64,000 nucleotides of DNA from Nostoc sp. HK-01 (GTDB lineage: Bacteria > Cyanobacteriota > Cyanobacteriia > Cyanobacteriales > Nostocaceae), in assembly GCA_003990705.1 (NCBI GenBank), contig AP018318.1:2049501-2113500 (forward strand), given 5' to 3'. Below the pieces are notes generated by a model. The model worked only from the letters and a program-made list of their open reading frames with translations, was not told the DNA's origin and did no database searches. Shown piece by piece: positions 20,012-30,157 of the stretch. The first letter of the stretch is position 1. Each line of letters opens with the position of its first letter. Position numbers and translations under genes: made by a program.

Positions 20012-20458
20012 CTAATAATTTTTACCGTTAGTCACTGAACTGGCGACAATTTCTACTAGTTCATTTGGATCAACTGGTTTAGCAACATGAGTTTGAAAAC
20101 CGGCTTCTAAGGCGCGGACACGATCTTCTGTATCACCGTAGGCGGTTAAAGCAATTGCGGGGATTTGTCCACCTTGGTCTGGTTTGAGCGATCGCACTTT
20201 GCGGATGAGAGTGTACCCATCTTCCTCTGGCATTGCAATATCACATACCAAAACTTCTGGCTGTAGCTTAATCAGCGCTTCTAGTGCAGCTGCGGCTGAT
20301 GCTACTGCAACAACATTGGCTCCATCTGATTCTAAAACGGTAGTGACGTAAAAGCGACTATCATCATCATCATCAACTACCAAAACATTTAAGCCAGCAA
20401 GAGGTAGAGGAGCTTCCATAAAATCTCCGTTAACTTTGAAAAATGTTGATTTTTCCAA
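20012..20458 (-). CDS. CheY-like single-domain response regulator
   Basis: A 148-residue protein that is essentially one receiver domain. The acidic pocket is VLVVDDDDDSRFYV, the phospho-acceptor aspartate is in VLVCDIAMPEEDGYTLI (about residue 73), the switch threonine is in IALTAYG, and the lysine is in HVAKPVDPNELVE. No output domain is present, so it works by protein contact or phosphorelay. The sequence is closest to receivers that sit at the C-terminus of hybrid kinases. The first about 12 residues look non-homologous; a start at MEAPLPLAG (residue 14) is possible. It points away from the hybrid kinase at 21273, with an 814-base gap, so partnership is only a guess. Confidence 0.88.
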   Translation of the reverse strand: MEKSTFFKVNGDFMEAPLPLAGLNVLVVDDDDDSRFYVTTVLESDGANVVAVASAAAALEALIKLQPEVLVCDIAMPEEDGYTLIRKVRSLKPDQGGQIPAIALTAYGDTEDRVRALEAGFQTHVAKPVDPNELVEIVASSVTNGKNY

Positions 20459-21272
20459 TTGAAATTGTTATTTTTCCTGAGCAACTATACTATTGACAAT
20501 TTTACTGCGAGCGCACTAGATTTTACATAAAAAATCCTCATTTCATCCTGTCGCATTACAATTTCCTAATTTTTACTTGCTGGCATTTTTATTTACTACC
20601 TCAATTAATTTTTGTGAATAATTACCTGCTGCAAAATAAATAATACTCTAATAAATATTATGCTTAATATGGCCTTTTACCAAAATTGATGATTCTCTAA
20701 CTCAAGTCGTATTTCTTAAGATATAGCGCTCCTATTTGATTGATAAAATAACAGCAGAGCCACGGAATAAGGAGTAAATTTGTTGGTGAATTATTTTAAG
20801 AATGCTAGATACAGCAAAATTCAGCAGCAAACAGCCGCTATCTCTAGCTTTAAGCCCTAAATTTTGTATTTTACTACTTAAAATTCTCTATACATTAGGA
20901 ATCCAATTTGATTTGTGAAATCTTTAGGTGAGCCACTGCTTTAGAAGGTTTTCCTGGCTTGTACCTTGCGGTAAGGCGAAAATATAAAGTGAGATCACTT
21001 ACCACGCTAGTTCAAAAATAGAATATGATTCATATATTCTATAGGAATTAATACTTACTTTACAGATACTAAGTCTTTCCAAAATCCAATATGCGTCCTA
21101 TATTATATAGTTCCAGGATAAATCCAATTGTCATAGAAATATGTTATCGATATTGTGTTGATAGCTATATTTTAAAGCTAATCAAGATCAACAAATTGGC
21201 ACAAACAATCCCAAGTTTGATCACCGATTAGTTAGATATTGTGATTATCCCTGATGCTGCAAGCAATTAGTC
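20459..21272. other. Long divergent intergenic region before the hybrid kinase
   Basis: About 810 bases without a supported gene. It contains an inverted repeat AGAATAT (21020-21026) / ATATTCT (21034-21040) with a 7-nt spacer. A 15-base motif CCTTGCGGTAAGGCG at 20964-20978 also occurs at 12490-12504. The promoters for the single-domain regulator and the hybrid kinase should lie here. No RNA gene was recognised. Confidence 0.45.
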
Positions 21273-23591
21273 ATGGTGCAACCGCTGACCGTTTTAATCA
21301 TCGACGATTCCCCCGAAGACCGTGAGGTTTATCGTCGTTATCTGCTGCAAGACCAGGAATATAGTTACACCATTCTCGAATCAGAATCGGGGGAGGAAGC
21401 CCTAGAACTATATCGGCAATTTCAGACAGATTGTATTTTATTAGATTTTTTATTGCCAGATATGGATGGGCTAGAGTTTCTAGCAGAATTGCCAAAACTC
21501 GCAAAAAAATTCATACCAGCCGTGGTGATGTTGACTGGGTATGGTAACGAAGCTATTGCTGTTCAAGCGATGAAAAGTGGTGTTCATGATTATTTAGTCA
21601 AAGGACAGACAACAGCAGGACGTTTGCATTCAACTATCCACTCAGCAATAGTGCAAGTAAAGTTGCGTCAAGAACTACAACAAAGTGAAGCACGTTTGCG
21701 CGAGAGTCAGCAGTTCATTGAACGCATAGCTGAAACTACACCAGGAATTTTGTATGTTTATGATTTGCTAGAACGGCGCAATCTTTATTTAAATAGTCAG
21801 GTTAATAAACTGCTTGGTTACAGTCCTCCACAAATTCAAGACTTGGGTCAGGAATTCTTGCTAAGGTTAATGTATCCAGAAGATTTACCTTTGTTCTTTC
21901 TCCATCTGCAAAAAATTGCCACGGTGAAAGATAACGAAATTGTAGAATTTGAATACCGGATGCGCCATGCGGATGGTCAATGGCGTTGGTTTTACAGTCG
22001 AGATACTGTATTTATCAGAAATGATGATGGTTCACCACGGCAAATTGTTGGGACAGCTTATGATATTACTAACCGCAAACAAACGGAAGCACAGCTAAGT
22101 TTAAGTAATGAGCGTTTTCAACTAGCTGCGGCGGCGGTTAATTGTCTCATCTATGACTGGAATATTCCAGAAAATACAGTTGAGAGGACAGAAGGTTTAA
22201 CTCGCATCTTAGGTTACTCTCCACAAGAAGCAGAACCAACTCAAGAATGGTGGATGGAAAAAATACATCCTGAAGATAGGAAGTTATTGCAGAGTTCTTT
22301 CGAGAAGATGTCTGTGGATAATGACTATTATGCTGTAGAGTATAGAGTCCGCCATAAAAATAACCAGTATCGGTATGTGTTGGATCAGGGAGTGATTACA
22401 CGAGATCAAAATGGACAGCCATTACGGGCGGTTGGGAGTACAACCGATATTAGCGATCGCAAATATCAAGAAGCTGCTCTGCGCGAAAGTGAAGCGAAGT
22501 TCCGCAGAATCGTAGAATCTAATATTGTTGGCATTTATTTCGGTGATTTTAGCGGTCAGATATATGAAGCCAATGATGCTTTTTTAGAGATGTTAGGTTA
22601 CACTCGTGCAGAATTCACAGCCGAAAATCTGCGTTGGGATACTTTAACACCAGCAGAATATCAATCCCTCGATCAGCAAAAAGTTCAAGAATTGCAAACT
22701 TCGGGAGTTTGTACGCCTTTTGAAAAGGAATATTTTCGCAAAGATGGTTCATGTGTGCCAATTCTTTTAGGAATTGCTCGCATTGATGGTACAGATAAGC
22801 CAGGTTATAGTGTCTGCTTTGTGCTAGATATTACCCAACGCAAACTTGTAGAAATACAACGTCAACAGCTATTGCAATTGGAACAAACTGCACGGGCGGA
22901 AGCAGAAGCTGCTAACCGCGCTAAAGATGAGTTCGTAGCAATGGTATCACACGATTTGCGATCGCCTTTAAATGCAATTTTGGGTTGGGCGCAATTACTG
23001 CGGACTAAGGAATTTGACAAAGAACGTGTCAACCGTGCGCTAGAAACAATTGAGCGCAATGCTCTATCTCAGGCAAAACTTTTAGAAGATTTGCTGAATA
23101 TGTCTCAGATTTTGCGCGGAAAGTTACACCTAGAGTTGAAAACAGTAGATTTAGGCGCGATTGTCCGCGAAGCCATTCAGACTGCTTACCCAACCGCCAA
23201 TACAAAAAATATTCATCTGGAATCTGTGATTGATCAGCCCATACCTGCAATAACTGGTGATGGCGATCGCCTACTGCAAGTTTTGGGCAATTTACTCTCT
23301 AATGCCATTAAATTTACCCCAGACAACGGACGAATAGACGTGAAACTATTTCGTCATGAATATCATGCTGAAATCACTGTCACCGATACAGGTATTGGTA
23401 TTAGTCCAGAATTCTTACCATTTGTATTTGAACGCTACCGCCAAGATTATCGTATTCCCAAACAAGGAGGTTTAGGTTTGGGTTTAGCGATCGCTCACTA
23501 TTTAATAGAACTTCATGGTGGCACAATTCAAGCTCTCAGCCTTGGGGAAGGACAAGGTTCTACCTTCAGTATCAAGTTACCTTGGCAATAA
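21273..23591 (+). CDS. Sensor histidine kinase with N-terminal receiver and three PAS domains
   Basis: A 772-residue cytoplasmic hybrid kinase with no membrane segment. The order is receiver (about residues 5-125, phospho-acceptor Asp in DCILLDFLLPDMDG, about 58), PAS1 (about 150-275), PAS2 (about 280-400), PAS3 (about 405-525), a short coiled coil, HisKA with the H-box FVAMVSHDLRSPLNAIL (His about 560), and HATPase_c with the N box LLQVLGNLLSNAIKFTP and G boxes DTGIGI and GLGLGLAIAHYL (to 770). PAC motifs such as QIVGTAYDITNRKQ close each PAS. The signal sensed is unknown; nothing shows a haem, flavin or bilin site. Start ATG 21273 (MVQPLTVLIIDDSPED) directly precedes the receiver. It stands alone after a long upstream region. 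Confidence 0.92.
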   Translation: MVQPLTVLIIDDSPEDREVYRRYLLQDQEYSYTILESESGEEALELYRQFQTDCILLDFLLPDMDGLEFLAELPKLAKKFIPAVVMLTGYGNEAIAVQAMKSGVHDYLVKGQTTAGRLHSTIHSAIVQVKLRQELQQSEARLRESQQFIERIAETTPGILYVYDLLERRNLYLNSQVNKLLGYSPPQIQDLGQEFLLRLMYPEDLPLFFLHLQKIATVKDNEIVEFEYRMRHADGQWRWFYSRDTVFIRNDDGSPRQIVGTAYDITNRKQTEAQLSLSNERFQLAAAAVNCLIYDWNIPENTVERTEGLTRILGYSPQEAEPTQEWWMEKIHPEDRKLLQSSFEKMSVDNDYYAVEYRVRHKNNQYRYVLDQGVITRDQNGQPLRAVGSTTDISDRKYQEAALRESEAKFRRIVESNIVGIYFGDFSGQIYEANDAFLEMLGYTRAEFTAENLRWDTLTPAEYQSLDQQKVQELQTSGVCTPFEKEYFRKDGSCVPILLGIARIDGTDKPGYSVCFVLDITQRKLVEIQRQQLLQLEQTARAEAEAANRAKDEFVAMVSHDLRSPLNAILGWAQLLRTKEFDKERVNRALETIERNALSQAKLLEDLLNMSQILRGKLHLELKTVDLGAIVREAIQTAYPTANTKNIHLESVIDQPIPAITGDGDRLLQVLGNLLSNAIKFTPDNGRIDVKLFRHEYHAEITVTDTGIGISPEFLPFVFERYRQDYRIPKQGGLGLGLAIAHYLIELHGGTIQALSLGEGQGSTFSIKLPWQ

Positions 23592-24057
23592 ATCGCACCT
23601 GAAAATATGTCAAATAATTGACGCGTAATTCAGCAGTCAAAATCAGTAACGAGTAATTTCTCCTTAGCATTCATAAAGATTAAGCAAAGTTTAAAATTGA
23701 GATTTTGTTACCAAATATACAGTAATCCTTGGTGATTAACTTTTGAATACATAAATAAGTATGTAAAAATTTTGGAATGACGCAAAATAAAGCTCTCTCA
23801 AAGTTTTAATCATAGGGATCATCTCATTTCTAAGTACAAACCACTTATAAGTGAATTTATATATCTAAAGTGAGATGATAAAAGCCCCTAAAGATTAAGA
23901 TAATAAATCAAGGTATTGTAAAAGTTTATTTAGCTAAAATTTTTCTTAAGAAAACCAGTAAATCTTCTGGCAGTTTGTTACGTTGGTTAAACCTAACATC
24001 GAAGTTTAAACTAACTTTTCTAAAAGTTAAAAAATAGTTACATCCAGGGGTTTAAAA
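23592..24057. other. Gene-free stretch before the zinc-ribbon gene
   Basis: About 465 AT-rich bases. No RNA gene, repeat or credible open frame was seen. It likely carries the promoter of the small zinc-ribbon protein gene. Confidence 0.4.
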
Positions 24058-24240
24058 ATGCAGACAGTACTAAGTATTCACTGCCCAAATTGTGGTAGAA
24101 AAGCGGAGCGTTATTATATTTTGGATAGTGAATTAACGCGGACACAATGCTCAAGTTGTGATTACTTAATGATTAGTTGCACACGTACTGGCAAAGTGAT
24201 TGAAGCTTATGCCCCTGGAATTCAACTAACTAAAAGGTAA
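24058..24240 (+). CDS. Small zinc-ribbon protein
   Basis: A 60-residue protein with two Cys-X2-Cys knuckles: CPNC (about residues 9-12) and CSSC (about 32-35), spaced as in a rubredoxin-like zinc ribbon. It lacks any membrane or signal segment. Homologues, as I remember them, are common in cyanobacteria and are often mislabelled as PriA helicase fragments because PriA has similar knuckles; function is unknown. A weak AGGGG lies 7 bases before the ATG. It is a single gene followed by an A-rich simple repeat. Confidence 0.75.
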   Translation: MQTVLSIHCPNCGRKAERYYILDSELTRTQCSSCDYLMISCTRTGKVIEAYAPGIQLTKR

Positions 24241-24293
24241 AAGTAAAAGTAAAAGTAAAAAGGCAAAAGTAAAAAGGCAAAAAGCAAAAGAAT
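24238..24293. repeat. A/G-rich simple repeat
   Basis: Iterations of AAAAGT and AAAAGGC follow the zinc-ribbon stop. A related tract (AAAAGGCAAAAAGC, then CTTTTTACTTTTTA) is found at about 56810-56865 near lgt. Such tracts are typical intergenic filler in Nostoc-like genomes. Confidence 0.6.
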
Positions 24294-24342
24294 AGTGAAG
24301 TATGGGTAGGTTAATTTCATACTTTATACTTCAAAATTCAGT

Positions 24343-25410
24343 TTACTTTTTATTCATTCTCAGTTGTCCACAAGCTGCATCAGCTTCTAAACCACGAGAA
24401 TAGCGAACACTAACAGCAGTGTTTTGTTGTTGGAGAACATTGACAAAAGCTTGAATGCGATCGCGGCTAGGGCGTTGATAATCAACTTCTTGAATTGGGT
24501 TATAGGGAATCAAGTTGACATGGTTCTGGAATCCTCGCAGACGTTGTGATAATTCCAAAGCGTGTTGTGGTAAATCGTTCACACCAGCCAGCAAGACATA
24601 TTCAAAAGTGACACGGCGGCCTGTAATGGCTACATATTCCCGACATTCAGCCAGTAAATCTTCGAAAGGATAAAAGCGGGCGCTAGGGATAAGTTTTTCG
24701 CGGAGTGCTTGGTTAGGGGCGTGGAGACTCACCGCTAGGGTAACTTGCAAATTATTTTGGGCAAATTGACGAATGCGATCGCGAATTCCGACTGTAGAAA
24801 CAGTTAGCATCCGCTGTCCAATTCCCACATCTTGATTTAAAGATGTAATTGCGCCTAAGACATTATCAACATTTAGCAATGGTTCACCCAATCCCATAAA
24901 CACCACATTGCTAACTCGTTCCTCAAAGTCTTCTTGTACCGTTAACACCTGATCAATGATTTCATGACGGCCGAGGTTGCGTTTATAGCCACCTTTACCA
25001 GTGGCGCAGAAATCGCAAGCCATTGCACAACCCACCTGGGTAGAAACACATACAGTTAACCGCTTATCGGCGGGAATACCCACAGTTTCGATAATTTGCC
25101 CATCAGCTAATTGCAGCAGAAATTTGACTGTACCATCTGGTGCAACTTTGCGGAGGTGGATGCTGGAACGCCCGATGGGGATATCTGCAATTTCTGAGCG
25201 CCATTGTTTAGGAAACACAGAAATATCAGCAAGCGATCGCACTTGCTGATGATAAATCCAGTCATGTAATTGTTTACCTCGGTAAGCTGGTTGTCCCTGC
25301 TGCTGTACCCAAGCAGTTAACTCGCTAACCGAAGCACCGAGTAGGGGGGGAAGTTCTAATGTTTTAGGGGCGGGTGAGTTAACTTGAGAAATTGATGGCG
25401 TAGCAGACAT
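24343..25410 (-). CDS. rlmN: 23S rRNA (adenine2503-C2)-methyltransferase RlmN
   Basis: A 355-residue radical-SAM enzyme that methylates C2 of A2503 in 23S rRNA and of A37 in some tRNAs. The radical-SAM cluster motif CAMACDFC (Cys-X3-Cys-X2-Cys) is preceded by VCVSTQVG. The GLGEPLLN motif binds SAM. A C-terminal cysteine (DAACGQL) and the CVS cysteine are the catalytic pair. The N-terminal accessory domain ([23 protein letters not shown], about residues 30-52) is present. Length matches the family. It starts at ATG 25410 and has no operon partners. The assignment is firm. Confidence 0.96.
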   Translation of the reverse strand: MSATPSISQVNSPAPKTLELPPLLGASVSELTAWVQQQGQPAYRGKQLHDWIYHQQVRSLADISVFPKQWRSEIADIPIGRSSIHLRKVAPDGTVKFLLQLADGQIIETVGIPADKRLTVCVSTQVGCAMACDFCATGKGGYKRNLGRHEIIDQVLTVQEDFEERVSNVVFMGLGEPLLNVDNVLGAITSLNQDVGIGQRMLTVSTVGIRDRIRQFAQNNLQVTLAVSLHAPNQALREKLIPSARFYPFEDLLAECREYVAITGRRVTFEYVLLAGVNDLPQHALELSQRLRGFQNHVNLIPYNPIQEVDYQRPSRDRIQAFVNVLQQQNTAVSVRYSRGLEADAACGQLRMNKK

Positions 25411-25481
25411 AGGAAGAGACTTACACTTAAGACTTGGATCTCTATCCTAAGCTGTTACGCCAAAAAATTGCATCTTTAATT

Positions 25482-25928
25482 TTAGTATCCACTTACATAT
25501 CTAATTACTCGCTCTGTTTGAATAACCCGACCATTTTTGACAATTTCAAGGTTGGCACCATTGACTATATATTCATAGTTGTTATTCGTAGCCACATATC
25601 CTGTACCTTCTTCAGAGTAAGCACGGAGAGAACGGATACCTTTACCAGTTGACTTAGAAATCCCCGTATAATACATTTTTCTATTTTTGTTACAAATATA
25701 TATATGAAAATTAGCAGTTTCAAAATAAGCTTCTAACGTTCCTCCACCTGCATAGCGAGGACAAGAAGTTGCTTTGGCAATCATGTGACTATTAACTGCT
25801 GAAACTGGAGTAGCTTCTAATTGTGCAGCACTCGCAGATGAAGATATGCCGACAATTCCAGCTAGTAGTGAAGCTGTAGCTAAAATTAGCGAAAAAGACT
25901 TATTTTTTGTCTGATAAAAGCTGTTCAT
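25482..25928 (-). CDS. Secreted hypothetical protein, 148 residues
   Basis: I do not recognise the family. An N-terminal signal peptide is clear (hydrophobic core FSLILATASLLAGIVGI, predicted cut after SASA, about residue 34). The mature part is about 110 residues, beta-rich, with two cysteines (TSCPRYAGG and IYICNKNRK) that could form a disulfide. The segment FHIYICNKNRKMYYTGI resembles small periplasmic proteins of cyanobacteria. It is monocistronic, followed after 71 bases by rlmN on the same strand. The codon pattern supports a real gene. Confidence 0.65.
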   Translation of the reverse strand: MNSFYQTKNKSFSLILATASLLAGIVGISSSASAAQLEATPVSAVNSHMIAKATSCPRYAGGGTLEAYFETANFHIYICNKNRKMYYTGISKSTGKGIRSLRAYSEEGTGYVATNNNYEYIVNGANLEIVKNGRVIQTERVIRYVSGY

Positions 25929-26128
25929 AATCAGTCCTAAAGTTTGATTACTATCAGCTTCAAACTTAACTTAGGGTTTTTCGGACTTTTAGAGAAAAAA
26001 CACTTAAATTTAGATAAAGTCTTAGACTTTGCATAAATATTAGATGAACTCATAAAATTCATCTCGGAACACGTTTCTTCTTGACGCGACTAGAAATTAG
26101 TGAAATGAATCAGTCTGATTTCCTCATA

Positions 26129-26324
26129 AGAGGATGTTTGAAAAGTCGTAAAGTATACCAAAAACCTCTCTCCGCTTTGGGGCTACCGTGTACACACAAA
26201 TCATCTGATCCCCCCAAATCTCCCTTTTGAAGGGGGACTTAAGAAAAATTCCCCCCTTGGAAAGCTGACAGATGTAGGTTTCCAAGGCTTTGATGTTACC
26301 AAAAATACTTTTCAAACAACCTCT
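26129..26324. repeat. MITE-like element with 18-bp terminal inverted repeats
   Basis: Ends AGAGGATGTTTGAAAAGT (26129-26146) and ACTTTTCAAACAACCTCT (26307-26324) are inverted repeats with one mismatch, enclosing 160 bases that cannot code for a transposase. The inside holds palindromic runs of the type CCCCCCAAATCTCCC. It lies immediately beside the element at 26326-26425. The pair fills most of the 605-base gene-free stretch 25929-26533, downstream of the last gene of the scytonemin/aromatic block. Confidence 0.75.
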
Positions 26325-26325
26325 A

Positions 26326-26425
26326 ATACAGTTTCACTTTAATTTTGATACAAATAGACCGCAGAGGGCAAGGGGAAAGAATGGAAAACCGATGAATTTG
26401 TATCATTTTTTTCGTGAAATGGTGT
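26326..26425. repeat. MITE-like element, copy 2 (first copy at 15436-15538)
   Basis: Inverted relative to the copy near 15.5 kb. The ends are ATACAGTTTCACT (26326-26338) and CGTGAAATGGTGT (26413-26425), and the internal TTTGATACAAATAGACCGC is shared. There is no coding capacity. Confidence 0.68.
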
Positions 26426-26533
26426 ACGAAGCCAGGGATTTGAGCAAGAGCGATTTTCAGAAATCAAAAAGGATTGCTATATCATGCGCCAATTATTGAT
26501 GACAATGATCCTGTTTTAGGCATGAAAGTCAGA

Positions 26534-27598
26534 TTAAACAGTCGCAAGTAAAGCTGGTACAGGCCAACGTCCAACAACTTTACCAATCACTGACATTTCA
26601 TGTGCTAAACGGTCAAATCCATCAGGCGTTAGAGATTGTGGCCCATCAGATAACGCTCTAGCTGGATTAGGGTGAACTTCAATCATTAAAGCATCAGTAC
26701 CTGCGGCGATCGCAGCAAAGGCCATAGAAGGTACATATTCAGATTTACCTGTACCATGACTTGGATCAATCATGATGGGTAAATGAGTGAGCGATCGCAA
26801 CACCGGAATTACGGATAAATCCAAAGTGTTGCGAGCATATTTACTATCAAAGGTTCTAATACCTCGTTCACAAAGAATTACATTCGGATTTCCCGCTGCG
26901 AGGATATATTCTGCTGCCATCAACCACTCATCAATTGTGGCGGACATTCCCCGCTTGAGTAGAACAGGTTTATCTTGTGCGCCTACTTTTTTGAGCAACG
27001 CGAAGTTTTGCATATTTCGCGCACCTATTTGGATAACATCAGCCACTTTTGATAATGCTGGTAAATCAGCAGCATCCATAAGTTCTGTAATGATGCCTAA
27101 ACCTGTTGCTTCCCGCGCTGCTGCCAACAAATCTAAAGCACTCTCTCCATATCCTTGGAAAGCATAAGGTGAAGTACGGGGTTTGTAAGCTCCACCCCGC
27201 AAAAACTTGGCTCCAGCAGCCTTTACCCGCTTTGCTGTTTCAACAATCATCTCCTCATTCTCAACAGAACAAGGCCCAGCTACCACTACTATTGGATGTT
27301 GCTCACCAATATAGACATCACCGTTAGGCGTGGGTACAACAACTTCGCTGGCTTCTCCATAGCGGAATTCTCGACTTACCCGCTTAAAAGGTTTTTCCAC
27401 ACGCAATACTTGCTCAATCCAAGGGCTAAACTCTTGGATTTGCATCCGATCAAGAGTAGAAGTATCGCCAATCATCCCCAAGATGACTTTATGTTCGCCG
27501 ACACTTTTTTCAACTGTGACTCCCCAACTGTCTCTCAAACCTTCGCTAATGCGAGTAATTTCGTCAGTGGGTGTACCGTTTTTTAGGACTACAATCAT
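26534..27598 (-). CDS. aroG: 3-deoxy-7-phosphoheptulonate (DAHP) synthase, scytonemin-cluster copy
   Basis: A 354-residue enzyme condensing phosphoenolpyruvate and erythrose-4-phosphate, the first step of the shikimate pathway. It is the short type I-beta form with an N-terminal ferredoxin-like regulatory domain (about residues 1-75, MIVVLKNGTPTDEI), as in Thermotoga. The TIM barrel follows (VVVAGPCSVENEEM, LRGGAYKPRTSPYAFQG, ILCERGIRTFD, IMIDPSHGTGK). The PEP/metal residues in KPRTSP and DPSHGTG are intact. It is the last gene of the minus-strand block, 15 bases after trpD. In known scytonemin clusters a dedicated DAHP synthase sits at this end, probably to boost aromatic flux. The symbol follows usage for that cluster; aroF would also fit. 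Confidence 0.93.
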   Translation of the reverse strand: MIVVLKNGTPTDEITRISEGLRDSWGVTVEKSVGEHKVILGMIGDTSTLDRMQIQEFSPWIEQVLRVEKPFKRVSREFRYGEASEVVVPTPNGDVYIGEQHPIVVVAGPCSVENEEMIVETAKRVKAAGAKFLRGGAYKPRTSPYAFQGYGESALDLLAAAREATGLGIITELMDAADLPALSKVADVIQIGARNMQNFALLKKVGAQDKPVLLKRGMSATIDEWLMAAEYILAAGNPNVILCERGIRTFDSKYARNTLDLSVIPVLRSLTHLPIMIDPSHGTGKSEYVPSMAFAAIAAGTDALMIEVHPNPARALSDGPQSLTPDGFDRLAHEMSVIGKVVGRWPVPALLATV

Positions 27599-27613
27599 TT
27601 TCGTTTTCCTTAA

Positions 27614-28705
27614 TTAGTGCAAAAATTCAGCAAGTTGTTCCAACTTTGTCCAAGCAGCGCCACTTTGCAGAACTTCTTTAGCTAATGCAATACCTTTGAC
27701 GCAACCTTCTAAAATGTCTGTTGTGCCTGCAATTGCTTCACCAACTTGCAAGGCCAAGGCTGTATTTAAAGCGACTACATCCTGTTGTGCTGGAGTGCCT
27801 TTTCCTTGGAGGACAGCCTTTAAGATTTCTGCATTTTCTTGGACATCGCCACCGCGCAATGCTTCGGTCGGTGCATGACTTATACCAAGTTCTTGCGGAT
27901 TGAGAGTCAGACAGTGGACTTTTCCTGCTTGCAGCACAGCCAAATCAGTCACATCTGCCAAACCTGCTTCGTCTAATCTTTCTCTGCCGTGGAGTGCGAT
28001 CGCTTGTCTACATCCCAGTTGGGATAAGGCTTGGGCGATTTCTTCAATTAACAGTGGGTCATTCACACCAATAATTTGCCCGGTTGGTCGCAGCGGATTT
28101 ACCAAAGGCCCAAGCAAGTTAAAAATAGTCCGCACTTTGAGAGTTTTACGTAAATCAGCAACCGCTTTGAGCGCTGGATGCCAACCAGGAGCAAATAAGA
28201 AAGTGATACCCACTTCACTAACTGCCGCTTGTACCTTCTCTGGGCTGGCGTTGAGATTTATCCCCAAAGCTTCCAAAACATCAGCAGAACCAGCTTTGCT
28301 AGAGGCAGAACGATTACCATGCTTGGCAACCTTTACCCCTGCGGCTGCGGCCACAAAAGCCACCGCTGTAGAGATGTTAAAAGTAGAAGCACCATCTCCA
28401 CCAGTGCCACAGGTATCAATTAGGGGAGTGGAGAGTTGGGAGTTAGGAGTTAGAGAAGAAGATTGAGATTGTAAGACACTAGCCATGCCTACTAGTTCTT
28501 CGGCGGAGATACCTTTAGTTTGAATTGCTGCTAAGATTGCGCCTGATAAAACTGGGGGAATAGCATCTGTTAGCCAACCGTGCATTAAATCTGTAGCTTG
28601 GTTAACTGTAAGTGATTGCCGTTTAAGCAACTGTTGCAATATACCTGGCCAATCAGAAGAGGTAGAAATGGCTGGAACAGATGGGGTTTGAATTATAGCT
28701 ACCAT
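27614..28705 (-). CDS. trpD: Anthranilate phosphoribosyltransferase, cluster copy
   Basis: A 363-residue TrpD that joins anthranilate to PRPP in tryptophan synthesis. Visible motifs are the PRPP-binding [15 protein letters not shown], the anthranilate/Mg site [21 protein letters not shown], and [14 protein letters not shown] with [17 protein letters not shown]. The N-terminal helical domain ([23 protein letters not shown]) is complete. It lies 2 bases after trpB and 15 before the DAHP synthase gene, so it is co-transcribed. This trp gene set belongs to the scytonemin cluster, where it is taken to be a second, dedicated copy next to housekeeping genes elsewhere. Confidence 0.95.
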   Translation of the reverse strand: MVAIIQTPSVPAISTSSDWPGILQQLLKRQSLTVNQATDLMHGWLTDAIPPVLSGAILAAIQTKGISAEELVGMASVLQSQSSSLTPNSQLSTPLIDTCGTGGDGASTFNISTAVAFVAAAAGVKVAKHGNRSASSKAGSADVLEALGINLNASPEKVQAAVSEVGITFLFAPGWHPALKAVADLRKTLKVRTIFNLLGPLVNPLRPTGQIIGVNDPLLIEEIAQALSQLGCRQAIALHGRERLDEAGLADVTDLAVLQAGKVHCLTLNPQELGISHAPTEALRGGDVQENAEILKAVLQGKGTPAQQDVVALNTALALQVGEAIAGTTDILEGCVKGIALAKEVLQSGAAWTKLEQLAEFLH

Positions 28706-28707
28706 AA

Positions 28708-29937
28708 TTAATGATTCAGGATTTTAGCGACAGTTTGAACATCCTTATCACCTCTACCAGAGCAGTTGATAACAATGCGGGGGCTGCCATCTAACTGTGG
28801 ACAGAGAGTTTCTAAATAGGCGATCGCATGAGAAGTTTCTAACGCTGGAATAATTCCTTCTAGTTGCGAAAGTCGTTGGAATGCTTCTAAGGCTTGCTGA
28901 TCAGTCACACTGTAATATTCAGCACGACCAAGATCCTTCAAATAACTATGCTCAGGCCCAACTCCGGGATAGTCTAATCCAGCACTAATTGAATGAGCTT
29001 CAATAACTTGACCATCATCATCTTGTAAGATGTAGCTCATCGCACCGTGCAGAACTCCCACCCTACCTAATGTAAGAGTTGCAGCGTGTTTGTCTGTATT
29101 CACACCTTCGCCTGCTGCTTCTACACCAATAAAACGCACAGAAGGTTCATTGACAAACTCATGAAACAATCCGATTGCATTGGAACCACCACCCACGCAA
29201 GCCAAAAGAATATCTGGTAGTCCGCCCCATTTCTCTTGAGCCTGTACGCGAGTTTCTTTCCCAATAATGGCGTGAAAATCACGCACCAACATCGGATAAG
29301 GATGAGGGCCAGCTACAGAACCCAAAATATAATGGGTGGTTTCAACATTCGTTACCCAATCTCGAATAGCTTCCGAAGTAGCATCTTTGAGAGTGCCAGT
29401 CCCCGCTTCCACAGGCCGCACTTCCGCCCCCATCAACTTCATCCGGAACACATTCAGGGCTTGCCGTTCCATGTCATGGATGCCCATATATATGACACAT
29501 TCCAAGCCAAACCGCGCACATACGGTTGCCGTTGCTACACCATGCTGTCCTGCACCTGTCTCAGCAATAATTCGCTCTTTACCCATGCGTTTGGCTAACA
29601 ATACCTGAGCCAAAGCGTTATTAATTTTGTGAGCGCCTGTATGATTTAAATCTTCTCTTTTTAAGTATATTTGCGCCCCAGTGCCATCAGGTCTAGCGTA
29701 GTGTGCCGTCAAACGTTCCGCGAAATATAACGGGCTAGGTCTTCCTACATAATCGCGCAGTAAATTTTGTAACTCTGTTTGGAAGTTAGCATCATGACGA
29801 TACTTTTCAATAGCTGCTTCCAACTCACTTAAGGCAGGCATTAAAGTTTCGGGTACATACTTACCGCCAAACTTGCCAAATCTGCCTAAAGAATCAGGTT
29901 GTGCAAATGTATTCTTAATATCTGGAGTGCTGACCAC
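28708..29937 (-). CDS. trpB: Tryptophan synthase beta chain, cluster copy
   Basis: A 409-residue PLP enzyme that makes L-tryptophan from indole and serine. The PLP lysine is in [13 protein letters not shown] (about residue 98), the catalytic glutamate region is [14 protein letters not shown], and the phosphate loop is [12 protein letters not shown]. Motif [11 protein letters not shown] and the C-terminal [10 protein letters not shown] are standard TrpB1. The order trpA-trpB is split by a 220-base gap containing a palindromic repeat (30028-30050). It is followed after 2 bases by trpD. Tryptophan is the direct substrate of ScyB, so this gene feeds the pigment pathway. Confidence 0.96.
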   Translation of the reverse strand: MVSTPDIKNTFAQPDSLGRFGKFGGKYVPETLMPALSELEAAIEKYRHDANFQTELQNLLRDYVGRPSPLYFAERLTAHYARPDGTGAQIYLKREDLNHTGAHKINNALAQVLLAKRMGKERIIAETGAGQHGVATATVCARFGLECVIYMGIHDMERQALNVFRMKLMGAEVRPVEAGTGTLKDATSEAIRDWVTNVETTHYILGSVAGPHPYPMLVRDFHAIIGKETRVQAQEKWGGLPDILLACVGGGSNAIGLFHEFVNEPSVRFIGVEAAGEGVNTDKHAATLTLGRVGVLHGAMSYILQDDDGQVIEAHSISAGLDYPGVGPEHSYLKDLGRAEYYSVTDQQALEAFQRLSQLEGIIPALETSHAIAYLETLCPQLDGSPRIVINCSGRGDKDVQTVAKILNH

Positions 29938-30027
29938 AGTCTAAAATCCTCTTACTTATTTCAAAGGTTTTGTCTCACACAGAAGCGCAGTTGACTTTTT
30001 ACTGTATCTAGAAAACCTCTCTCCAAA

Positions 30028-30050
30028 CCTCTCTCCTCGTAGGAGAGAGG
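30028..30050. repeat. Palindromic intergenic repeat in the trpA-trpB gap
   Basis: CCTCTCTCCT (30028-30037) and AGGAGAGAGG (30041-30050) form a perfect 10-bp stem with a 3-nt loop. Further CTCTCC runs and the small palindrome CCTTATAAGG flank it within 29938-30157. The hairpin lies inside the operon, so it could affect mRNA stability or attenuate trpB, trpD and the DAHP synthase gene. Confidence 0.65.
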
Positions 30051-30157
30051 CTTTGACTTCTCCCCCTTCCTTATAAGGGAATGGGGTTGGGGGGTTAGGT
30101 TTAGAATTGGTTTTTCCACATGAAGTGAAAAGCCGTATACACAGAGGACGCTGAGAT

